Assembly (NCBI RefSeq): GCF_001457455.1
Contig: NZ_LN831026.1
Coordinates: forward strand, 310,001 to 374,000
Length of the DNA: 64,000 bases
Direction: 5' to 3'
Source: Corynebacterium diphtheriae
GTDB taxonomy: Bacteria > Actinomycetota > Actinomycetes > Mycobacteriales > Mycobacteriaceae
Position numbers and translations under genes: made by a program. The notes under the pieces were generated by a model that did no database searches, was not told the DNA's origin, and saw nothing but the letters and a program-made list of their open reading frames with translations. Positions 37,231 through 44,735 of the stretch are shown here, in pieces; within the stretch, counting starts at the first letter, position 1, and each line of letters opens with the position of its first letter.

Positions 37231-38127
37231 ATGAAACGTATCGCCGCCGCTGTCTGCGCTGCTTCTTTGCTCATCGCGCAGCCAGCATATGCCCAGCAGG
37301 ATCCCGCCTTGCAGCAGCAGGTTTCCGAGACGGAAAGGATTGCGCCAGCAGGGGAGAAGGTTGTTATCGACCACGGGCACATCGATATCGGAGCGATCGA
37401 GGTCGATGGCGACTTCGATCTCCTAGCTCGTGATGACACAGAAGCGCATCCCGTATGGCGACACCTCGACGATATGGTGTTTAAAGTATCCGATGCCGCA
37501 TTGCAAACCTTGCCAGAAGACAGCACCTTCGAATTCACAGGTGCGAAAGCCGGCGACAAAGTTTACGTGGTGCCACAGTCACAAATTTCGGGTGTGCCAT
37601 GGATCGGCTGGAACTCCCAGGCACCTAGCATCCAAAAAGTGACTGATCGCGGAGTAACTCTCGAGTTGGCAGGCTACCAAGGCCCTGGTCACTTTAGCTT
37701 GTTCCTGCAGGCAGGTGGCGTACAAAAACCCCAGGTGATTTGGGATGCTGATGAAAAAGGCGCGCAGCCAATGTGGGTGGAACTGAACACTCATACCCAT
37801 GCCAACTGGGTGTTTACTGAGCCAGGCGTGCATCAGGTTGCCGTTCGTTTGAAGCTGCCTCGCACAGATGGCACCGAGGTGGAAACCACTCGTGTACTGC
37901 GGTTTGCTGTTGGTGATGCCAGTGTCGCAGAAGCACAAAAGGCTACTTTTGATGGGGAGATGACTGCGTCGGAAAGCGGTGAAGAGCAGGCGAAGGGTAG
38001 CACAAATATTGGCTTGATCGCAGGCGGCGTGGTCGCTGTGATCGTCGTGATTGCTGGCGCTGCGGTGTTTATGAGCCGGCAGTCGGCACGTCGTCGCGCT
38101 GAGGCAAAGAACGTGGCCAATGGCTAA
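37231..38127 (+). CDS. Membrane-anchored surface protein with histidine repeat domain
   Basis: 298 residues: signal peptide ending PAYAQQ, one actinobacterial surface-anchored repeat (TIGR03769-like) with HGHIDIGAIEVDG near 50 and NTHTHANWVFTEPGVHQV near 188, and a C-terminal membrane helix (GLIAGGVVAVIVVIAGAAVF) with a basic tail. No LPXTG is present, so it is held by the helix. The shared HxH motif next to a metal ABC transporter suggests metal capture at the cell surface. It abuts the solute-binding gene and overlaps the ATPase gene by 8 bases. Confidence 0.87.
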   Translation: MKRIAAAVCAASLLIAQPAYAQQDPALQQQVSETERIAPAGEKVVIDHGHIDIGAIEVDGDFDLLARDDTEAHPVWRHLDDMVFKVSDAALQTLPEDSTFEFTGAKAGDKVYVVPQSQISGVPWIGWNSQAPSIQKVTDRGVTLELAGYQGPGHFSLFLQAGGVQKPQVIWDADEKGAQPMWVELNTHTHANWVFTEPGVHQVAVRLKLPRTDGTEVETTRVLRFAVGDASVAEAQKATFDGEMTASESGEEQAKGSTNIGLIAGGVVAVIVVIAGAAVFMSRQSARRRAEAKNVANG

Positions 38128-38848
38128 GGTTTTGCAATGTAGTGACCTCCGAGTGTCGCTGAGCGGACGCGAGGTGGTCAAAGGGATCAATTTCAGCGTA
38201 GATGCTGGCGAATTTCTAGGACTGCTGGGGCCCAACGGTGCAGGTAAAACGACACTGATGCGGGCGATACTCGGGCTGATCCCCAGCCAAGGAAACATAC
38301 ACATAGATGGTCGCATTGGGTATGTGCCACAGCGTCACGAGTTCGCGTGGGACTATCCCATCGACGTTTATCACACCGTGCTCAATGGTCGTGCCGGCAT
38401 GATCGGATGGTTGCGCCGCCCTAAGGTTGCCGACTTCGCGGCTGTCGACGCCGCCCTCGAGCAGGTTCGGCTGACGCACTTGGCCGATCGCCCCATCGGG
38501 GAACTATCGGGTGGACAGCGCCAACGCGTGCTTGTTGCTAGGGCGCTCGCCACAAAACCCCAATTGCTGCTTTTCGACGAACCCTTCACGGGCTTAGACA
38601 ATCCCAGCACGGAATTGCTCCTTGGCCTTTTTGAGGAACTCGCCCAAGCGGGGAATGCCATCATGATGTCGACGCACAACCTGCCAGAAGCAATGGCCGC
38701 CTGTCACAGGGTGCTGTTGTTCAACGGGGAAGTGGTGGCAACGGGTGTGCCGTCGCAAATGTTGGATGCACAACCGTGGAAAACCACGTTCCGTGTGGAA
38801 GATGGATCCCCCTTGTTGGCGTCGTTAGGCATAGGAAAGGCAAACTGA
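38120..38848 (+). CDS. Metal ABC transporter ATP-binding protein
   Basis: 242 residues with Walker A GPNGAGKTT (near 39), the signature LSGGQRQRV, Walker B LLLFDEPFTGLD and the H-loop MMSTHNLPEA. It belongs to the ZnuC/MntB group and would energise uptake through the permease encoded next. It corresponds to the anchored repeat-type ATPase subunit (TIGR03771-like). The ATG lies within the end of the preceding gene, and GAGGTG follows its stop. Confidence 0.93.
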   Translation: MAKVLQCSDLRVSLSGREVVKGINFSVDAGEFLGLLGPNGAGKTTLMRAILGLIPSQGNIHIDGRIGYVPQRHEFAWDYPIDVYHTVLNGRAGMIGWLRRPKVADFAAVDAALEQVRLTHLADRPIGELSGGQRQRVLVARALATKPQLLLFDEPFTGLDNPSTELLLGLFEELAQAGNAIMMSTHNLPEAMAACHRVLLFNGEVVATGVPSQMLDAQPWKTTFRVEDGSPLLASLGIGKAN

Positions 38849-38849
38849 G

Positions 38850-39713
38850 GTGCTCACACCGATTGAATTTTTCCAAGATCTGGGCAACCCTGCGCTGGCC
38901 TTTTTGCCTAAAGCATTGCTGGTCGCGGTGTTGTCTTCCATCGTCTGCGGCGTGGTGGGCACGCATGTTGTGCTCCGCGGCATGGCCTTTATCGGCGACG
39001 CCGTATCACACGCCGTCTTTCCCGGTCTTGCCGTGGCATTCGCCCTACAGATTTCTGTGCTTGCTGGTGGCGCGGTCGCTGGTGTGATCGTAGCCGTCCT
39101 TATCGCGGCATTTAGCCAGCGAAGGCGGCTCAAAGAAGACTCGATTATTGGTATCTTCTTCGCCGCGGCGTTTGCGCTTGGCCTGATTATCATTTCGCGG
39201 GTGGAAGGTTATACGGCGTCGTTAACCAGTTTCCTGTTCGGTTCTATTACCGGTGTTCCGGATTCCGACGTGGTGATTGCGGCGATCGTCGGCAGCATTA
39301 TCGTGCTCGTGCTCATCGTGCTAACTCCGCAGCTTGTGGCGGTGTCCTTGGATCGTGAAACCGCGCGCACCATGGGCATGCCAGTGCTGCTTCTCGACCT
39401 CGTCCTCTACCTCGCGGTGACCGCAGCCGTGGTCATTTCGATCCGAACGATCGGTAATATCCTCGTGCTGGCGCTGCTGATTACTCCCGCTGCGACGGCA
39501 CGCATGCTTACAGACAAATTGAGTACCATGATGTGGCTGTCGGCGTTAGTTGGAGCTATTGGTTCGATCTTGGGGGTCTATTTATCTTGGGCTTTGGATT
39601 ATCCCACAGGCGCAACTATGGTATTGGTTATCTTTTTCATTTTCCTTTGGTCTTGGATGCAATCATTGGGAACGATCAAAACTAAAAAGAAGGACTACTA
39701 CCATCATGGCTAA
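38850..39713 (+). CDS. Metal ABC transporter permease
   Basis: 287 residues with about eight to nine membrane helices, of the ABC-3 (ZnuB/MntC) family: GTHVVLRGMAFIGDAVSHAVFPGLAVAF is the characteristic segment, and NILVLALLITPAATARMLT lies near 210. GTG 38850 is one base after the ATPase stop. The C-terminus has a basic tail (KTKKKDYYHHG). Its end overlaps the following surface protein gene by 8 bases. Confidence 0.92.
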   Translation: MLTPIEFFQDLGNPALAFLPKALLVAVLSSIVCGVVGTHVVLRGMAFIGDAVSHAVFPGLAVAFALQISVLAGGAVAGVIVAVLIAAFSQRRRLKEDSIIGIFFAAAFALGLIIISRVEGYTASLTSFLFGSITGVPDSDVVIAAIVGSIIVLVLIVLTPQLVAVSLDRETARTMGMPVLLLDLVLYLAVTAAVVISIRTIGNILVLALLITPAATARMLTDKLSTMMWLSALVGAIGSILGVYLSWALDYPTGATMVLVIFFIFLWSWMQSLGTIKTKKKDYYHHG

Positions 39714-41688
39714 GGTCACCAAAGTCACGTCGATGCTGTGCTGTCTAGCAATAGCATCTTTGAGTATGTTGCCAGTTTCAGCTAGTGAAAGTGCAGATCT
39801 CGACGCAACTGGACATAAAAAGGGGGAACCAGCATTTGGTGTGACAATTCCCAAAGAAACAACATACCGTGGCGCTGATGGCAAAGAAGTTGCGCATCCA
39901 TGCGTCGATCGTAAAATTGGTTATCAGGGGCATTTTGATGCTCTTTACGGTACCTACAACTATCCTGTCAAAGATCCTGAGTCAGGCTCGCCCAAGCTGG
40001 AACTCATGGCTGTTGACGGCCAGCAGGTAGTGCCGCAAGAGTCTTTATGTTTTCGCCTTCCTCCAGATGCTGGAAAAGACGGTGAAGAACTATCGCGGAT
40101 ACGAATTCCAGATGACGAAGAATTTAGCTTCTTGGGCGAACCTGGCGATATTGTATGGTACGCACCCCAGAACATTCCGTTCGCAAACGATCATCGCCCT
40201 ATTTGGGCAGGCATAGGGGCTTTTGATCCCCACCATGAGCCTAAAGGCAAGGACTCAATACCGGCGCATCTCGATAAAAACATGTATTTTGAGTTGACAA
40301 AATTTTCTGGTCCCGGTGACGTCAATGTATTTTTCAAAAATAATTCTCGGAAAGAAGTCGAGCGGATTTTCTCAAGTAACGACGAAGAGTTAAAAACCAT
40401 TGAATATGAAATGGGTTCACATGGGCATTTCAACTGGACTTTTTCTAAGCCTGGTATCTACGAACTTACGTGGAAAGCCTATGTAAAAAACGGACCTTTC
40501 ACTATAAAATCAGAGTCTGTACGTCAAATATGGTTAGTTGGATCCGATGAGGAAGTGGGGCTTCCGGAAGGAACCACTACAAATCTCAATAAGATTACTA
40601 AGCCGCTTGACAAAGATGCGACTAACGAACCACCGACGGATCCTAGTGAAAAGAAAAAGCCTCAACGGCCAGAGAAAGGCCACTCAGAGACACCGTCACG
40701 TAGTGCACTTGACGATTCTATAGAACGTGCTTGGAAGCTTACTGGAACTCCAAAAACTATTATCAACGATGGGCACATGGATTTAGCTCTAACTCGACCT
40801 GATAAAGAGTTTGTAACAGTAATTAATCGCGAAGGTGAGAAATACTCAAGTGGAGATGTGACGCTAACGGTTCCAGATTCTGGTGGTGATCAAGGTGGTC
40901 CCCTCGTAAAGACCAATAGCTGGAAAGATCGTATCGAAGCACAAATCTCTGGTTCGTTGCCTGACCAAGCGTGGGTGCTTCCCGAGTCACAGGATCACAA
41001 GCTTCCATGGGTTGGATTCTCAAATGAGGATTTGCCATCAGACGCACTTCTAGCAGGCTCCAAGATGACTGTATCTCTGAAAAAGGTCGAACTGCCCCAC
41101 GATGGCCGGATGATTAGCTGGCATAACGGCATATCTGGAATAGATTTGCTGACAGATACCGACGATCTATCGAAGAATCTGAAGTATGGACTCCACGCGC
41201 ACGACCATCAGTCCATGCTTTTCACCAAAGAGGGCGCGTATGGTCTTGAGTACTCCTTTGATATCACCACAGCATCTGGAAAACAAGAATCTTATCCTCT
41301 GCATATTTCCTATCTAGTTGGCGATGCGACTATAGCTCGAGCCAAAGAAATTTTGGCTGGTGAAAAACTTGGCGGTTCCGTGAAAAAGAAACCTCAAGAA
41401 AAAGAATCCAAGAAACCGGCATCAGTCCAAAACAAGAGCGGAAAACACAATAAAGATACTGTTGGTTCTGAATCGGCGCGGAAGCGCCAGCAGCTCGCCG
41501 CAACAAGTGGCTCGGATACAAACGGTATCTATTCATTCCATGACGGTGATGTTCAAGATGAAGCGGTAACTACCGCTGCTGAATGGCAAGAACTAGATAC
41601 TTGGTGGACTCAGCTTTCTGCTTTGCTCGGAATTTTGGGCATAGTGGGTGCTTTTGTTTTGTTCCGTAAAAGTATGCGAAATAACTAA
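39706..41688 (+). CDS. Large surface protein with two histidine repeat domains
   Basis: 660 residues: signal peptide (VTSMLCCLAIASLSMLPVSA), a first repeat with GSHGHFNWTFSKPGIYEL near 240, a charged linker (KKKPQRPEKGHSETPSR), a second repeat with NDGHMDLALTRPD near 350 and LHAHDHQSMLFTKEGAYGLEY near 500, a second charged linker, and a C-terminal helix (LSALLGILGIVGAFVLF) with a short basic end. It fits TIGR03773-type ABC-associated wall proteins. Codon use is visibly more A+T-rich (ATA, AAA, TTT) than in the transporter genes before it. ATG 39706 is preceded by AGAAGGACTAC. Confidence 0.85.
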   Translation: MAKVTKVTSMLCCLAIASLSMLPVSASESADLDATGHKKGEPAFGVTIPKETTYRGADGKEVAHPCVDRKIGYQGHFDALYGTYNYPVKDPESGSPKLELMAVDGQQVVPQESLCFRLPPDAGKDGEELSRIRIPDDEEFSFLGEPGDIVWYAPQNIPFANDHRPIWAGIGAFDPHHEPKGKDSIPAHLDKNMYFELTKFSGPGDVNVFFKNNSRKEVERIFSSNDEELKTIEYEMGSHGHFNWTFSKPGIYELTWKAYVKNGPFTIKSESVRQIWLVGSDEEVGLPEGTTTNLNKITKPLDKDATNEPPTDPSEKKKPQRPEKGHSETPSRSALDDSIERAWKLTGTPKTIINDGHMDLALTRPDKEFVTVINREGEKYSSGDVTLTVPDSGGDQGGPLVKTNSWKDRIEAQISGSLPDQAWVLPESQDHKLPWVGFSNEDLPSDALLAGSKMTVSLKKVELPHDGRMISWHNGISGIDLLTDTDDLSKNLKYGLHAHDHQSMLFTKEGAYGLEYSFDITTASGKQESYPLHISYLVGDATIARAKEILAGEKLGGSVKKKPQEKESKKPASVQNKSGKHNKDTVGSESARKRQQLAATSGSDTNGIYSFHDGDVQDEAVTTAAEWQELDTWWTQLSALLGILGIVGAFVLFRKSMRNN

Positions 41689-41705
41689 ACTTAAGTAGAG
41701 GTATT

Positions 41706-42560
41706 GTGAAAAAGTTCGTATATAAGCTATCTGCGCTTGGTCTGGTACTAGGGATATCGATTAGCACTCCAGCAGCATGGGCGCAATCCCTAGTTTTAGA
41801 AACTGGGCACATAGATGCATTCAACGTAACGGCAGAAGACGGTGGATTAAAGCTCACTCTTAAAGAAGACGCTACTGGTCAGCATGTCCTTCATGATCCT
41901 CAGGATGTCATACTGAAAGTCAAGCAAGAAGCTATGAATGAGGACGTAGCCAAGGTAGCTGAGATTGGCAAATCTGGATACCTATTGCCAATGGCTCAAG
42001 ACGCTGGGCTAATTTGGCCCGGATGGGATACACAAGGGGTTCGCGAAGGAGGCTTCAGCGCAATCGATATTAACTTCAATAAGGTGTCAGGTCCTGGTGA
42101 AGTTTATATGTTTAAAACTGGCTCTTTTGGAAGAACAGAAAGCCTGCTTGCAGGCGGTAATTACGAGGTGACCAGCGGCTCCTCGATCCACCAAGACCCA
42201 CCATCTCACGTTCACACCAACTGGGTTTTCACTGAACCTGGTACATACACTATGTGCGTACAAGCTACAGGCAATGGATCTTCTTCCAACGTTGGAAAAT
42301 ACGTATGGCAAGTGGGTGATGGCGGTCCCAATAATGTTGCTGATTGCGAAGGCAATGCGGCTCCAGTTGCTGCACCAGCCTCAAAGGGAAAGTCGGCGCC
42401 TGCAACCTCTACAAAGAAGGCTGCGTCGACGGCTAAGAAACAGCTTCCTGATACAGGCCCCAACTTTATGACGCTTTCCTTCATCGTTCTTGGTCTCGGG
42501 TTAATGGTATTCGGTGCCGGAATGGTTCGTTTGGTGCGTGCAGGACAGTCTGGGAAATAA
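41706..42560 (+). CDS. Sortase-anchored surface protein with histidine repeat domain
   Basis: 284 residues: signal peptide (LGISISTPAAWAQS), repeat domain with ETGHIDAFNVTAEDG near 37 and PSHVHTNWVFTEPGTYTM near 165, an alanine/lysine-rich spacer, and a complete sorting signal: LPDTG, a hydrophobic stretch and RLVRAGQSGK. It should be covalently linked to peptidoglycan, unlike its helix-anchored neighbours. GTG 41706 follows AGAGGTATT. The sequence is A+T-rich like the previous gene. Confidence 0.9.
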   Translation: MKKFVYKLSALGLVLGISISTPAAWAQSLVLETGHIDAFNVTAEDGGLKLTLKEDATGQHVLHDPQDVILKVKQEAMNEDVAKVAEIGKSGYLLPMAQDAGLIWPGWDTQGVREGGFSAIDINFNKVSGPGEVYMFKTGSFGRTESLLAGGNYEVTSGSSIHQDPPSHVHTNWVFTEPGTYTMCVQATGNGSSSNVGKYVWQVGDGGPNNVADCEGNAAPVAAPASKGKSAPATSTKKAASTAKKQLPDTGPNFMTLSFIVLGLGLMVFGAGMVRLVRAGQSGK

Positions 42561-42564
42561 GTTC

Positions 42565-43596
42565 GTGAAAAAATTTATCGCTTTAACGGTGATGCTGGCC
42601 TTCGGAATCACTCCGCAGGCATGGGCTGATCCCGCCACGCTTGATGATGTCACCGTGGTCAACACATGGGCTGACCGCACAGGGGATCAACATCCCCTTG
42701 CTGTCATTCGCGGTGGGGTGGTCACACTCAGCGATAAAAACAGCATTGTTCAAGAAACCGATACTGAACTGATCGAGCACACCTCTGCCGAGTTCGTGGT
42801 TGTAGTTCCCGACGCTGCCAAAACCAAAGACCAGCACTGGTCACTGCCGGCAGCTGGGGAACCGGAGGACTTGGTGCGCGATAAAATGACGCGCCTCGTA
42901 TTTGAGACTTCAGAAGAAAATGCTCACGCACGCCTTGGAAAAATGAGTGGTCCTGGCACCATGAAATTTGACAAGCCAGTGGACATGGCAGCACCTGGAA
43001 GCTACGCCCAAGGGGTGGAATTTGAAAAGCCCGGCCTGTATGTCGCAGAGATCATCTTGAACAACCACTCGACAGTGTGGAAATTCTATGTCGGTGATGC
43101 GCCTGCACGATTAGACTATGCGGGAATCAAACGCGGGCTTGCCGACGTCCAACAAAGCCTACGAGAGTTGACCAAGGAAATAGAGCAGGCTTCCACACCT
43201 CCTAGCGTTGTGGAAACCGAGGAACCTGAAGCTGCAGAGCCGGCTCCTGTAATACCGCAGGAGAAGCCGCAGTCGCATTCCAAACCGCAGCAAAAACCGT
43301 CGCAAAAACCGCAGCAAAAACCGTCGCAAAAACCCAAAGAAAAGAAAGTAAAAGAGAAAAAAGAGCCAAAAGAAGACAAGAAACCAGAGCGTAAACCTGC
43401 CCCCAAGTCGGAGCGGGAGAGTACAACGCATGCGAAAAAAGCGGAAGAGCAAGATGTTCGTACCGCAGCGGAAGCAATACGCAAGCGCGGCTGGTGGTCT
43501 GGTTTTCTGCTTGGGCTAGGTGCTATGGCCATGGTGGGCGGCATCGTGTTCTTTAGTCAAGCCAAAAACATGAAGAAGCAGCAAGGTAAGATCTGA
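42565..43596 (+). CDS. Surface protein with degenerate repeat domain and K/P/Q-rich stalk
   Basis: 343 residues: signal peptide ending PQAWADP, a domain with the shape of the neighbouring repeats but without the HxH motif (GSYAQGVEFEKPGLYVAEI), a coiled-coil-like stretch, then a low-complexity stalk near 225-305 containing QKPSQKPQQKPSQKP and many KEK/KEPKE blocks, and a C-terminal helix. The stalk probably crosses the cell wall. GTG 42565 lies 4 bases after the previous stop. Function unknown; an accessory of the metal-uptake proteins by context. Confidence 0.82.
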   Translation: MKKFIALTVMLAFGITPQAWADPATLDDVTVVNTWADRTGDQHPLAVIRGGVVTLSDKNSIVQETDTELIEHTSAEFVVVVPDAAKTKDQHWSLPAAGEPEDLVRDKMTRLVFETSEENAHARLGKMSGPGTMKFDKPVDMAAPGSYAQGVEFEKPGLYVAEIILNNHSTVWKFYVGDAPARLDYAGIKRGLADVQQSLRELTKEIEQASTPPSVVETEEPEAAEPAPVIPQEKPQSHSKPQQKPSQKPQQKPSQKPKEKKVKEKKEPKEDKKPERKPAPKSERESTTHAKKAEEQDVRTAAEAIRKRGWWSGFLLGLGAMAMVGGIVFFSQAKNMKKQQGKI

Positions 43597-43600
43597 GTCT

Positions 43601-44539
43601 ATGCTTCCCACGACTCGAATCCTGTCCGTGCTACTACTCGGCTTAGGCGTTGGTCTGGTAGCCGTGGGAATTTTAGCCCCGCGATGGGTCAATACTGATG
43701 CTCGGTTGCCGCTCGACCTATCGCAGACCACTTTTACCCTCGTAGATGATCATGCACGTACACGGCTTATCAACGATGGGCGTGTGCTCGATGCAGGGGT
43801 TGTGCGCCAGTGGCACATGGATATTTTGCCGCCCACCGATGCCGATACCGCAACAGTGCGCATTGGAGTAACTGATGTGCGGAAGAGCCGACAGACAGAC
43901 GTCGATCGCCTCATTCAGGCTTCCGTGTGGACGTACCCCCTCGACCGGCTCAGTGGCGAAGCACTAGCGCCTGCGACTGTGAGCGCGCAACTGGGAAGCC
44001 CCACCGAAAGCGTTCCGGTTGACGGTGCCTGGTTGAAGTTTCCTAGCGATGCCCAGCAGACCACCTATGAGGTATTCGATCCAACTCTTCGAAGCACAAC
44101 GCCTGCCGTCTTTTCCGAGGAGATCGATCGGGGCGGTCGGACAATTTATCGGTATAGCCAAGAGATAAAACCGACCAATGTGGCTGAGAAATACGCCTCG
44201 GTTTTCAACACGACGCAAAAAGATGAAAACAGGCTCTACCTGTATCATTCCGGAAATCGGCAGTGGTATGTGGACCAAATTTCGGGGCTTGTGGTTGACG
44301 TGGAAGAAAATATCGAGGATTATTTCGGTGATGCCGATGGCACGCGTCGTGAAGATGCGTTGATATTCCATGGGCGAATGAGCGAGGATAACAAAGCGGC
44401 GCTCTTTGAGCAGGCGTCCGCAGTCTCCGATGGCTCCGTGGCTCGAGTGCTCTACCGCGTGGCGCTCGCCGCTGGGGCGGTGCTGAGCGTCGTTGGTCTG
44501 ATGGGCGCGTTTCGCCGTCGTCCAGTTGCTTTACATTAG
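43601..44539 (+). CDS. DUF3068 family membrane protein
   Basis: 312 residues with an N-terminal helix (ILSVLLLGLGVGLVAVGIL), a long extracytoplasmic domain containing ARLPLDLSQTTFTLVDDHAR and YRYSQEIKPTNVAEKY, and a C-terminal helix (VALAAGAVLSVVGLMGAF). This is the DUF3068 (porin PorA-associated name in some databases) architecture found widely in mycolic-acid bacteria. No activity is known. It starts 4 bases after the preceding gene and ends the operon before rpoB. Confidence 0.85.
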   Translation: MLPTTRILSVLLLGLGVGLVAVGILAPRWVNTDARLPLDLSQTTFTLVDDHARTRLINDGRVLDAGVVRQWHMDILPPTDADTATVRIGVTDVRKSRQTDVDRLIQASVWTYPLDRLSGEALAPATVSAQLGSPTESVPVDGAWLKFPSDAQQTTYEVFDPTLRSTTPAVFSEEIDRGGRTIYRYSQEIKPTNVAEKYASVFNTTQKDENRLYLYHSGNRQWYVDQISGLVVDVEENIEDYFGDADGTRREDALIFHGRMSEDNKAALFEQASAVSDGSVARVLYRVALAAGAVLSVVGLMGAFRRRPVALH

Positions 44540-44735
44540 GGCACTTATGCTATAAGCTAGGTCGTTGCGCTGGAGCCTAAATCCAGTTAGCATGTCGACC
44601 TTGATCAGTACGGTGTAAAAAACCAATTTGACAAGGTCATTCCGTGCTATCTGGGTATGAGAGCTCCTCTGCAGACCGAATGCTCAATTACCAGCGGAAA
44701 TGGTGGTCAATATTGCGGGGCCACCGCCGCGTGAG
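44540..44735 (+). promoter_or_regulatory. rpoB upstream region
   Basis: Within this stretch TGCTATAAG near 44550 looks like an extended -10, and TTGACA near 44627 like a -35 without a well-placed -10. No terminator for the preceding gene is evident. I cannot decide which element starts rpoBC transcription. Confidence 0.35.

Noticed and set aside
43280..43345. Possible CRISPR-like repeat
   Set aside because: The repeated triplets encode QKPSQKP within a gene, with no spacers of unique sequence.
44700..44735. Upstream ATG as rpoB start
   Set aside because: It would add 12 residues not seen in related RpoB, which starts at the LEGPILAVS segment; kept only as an alternative.
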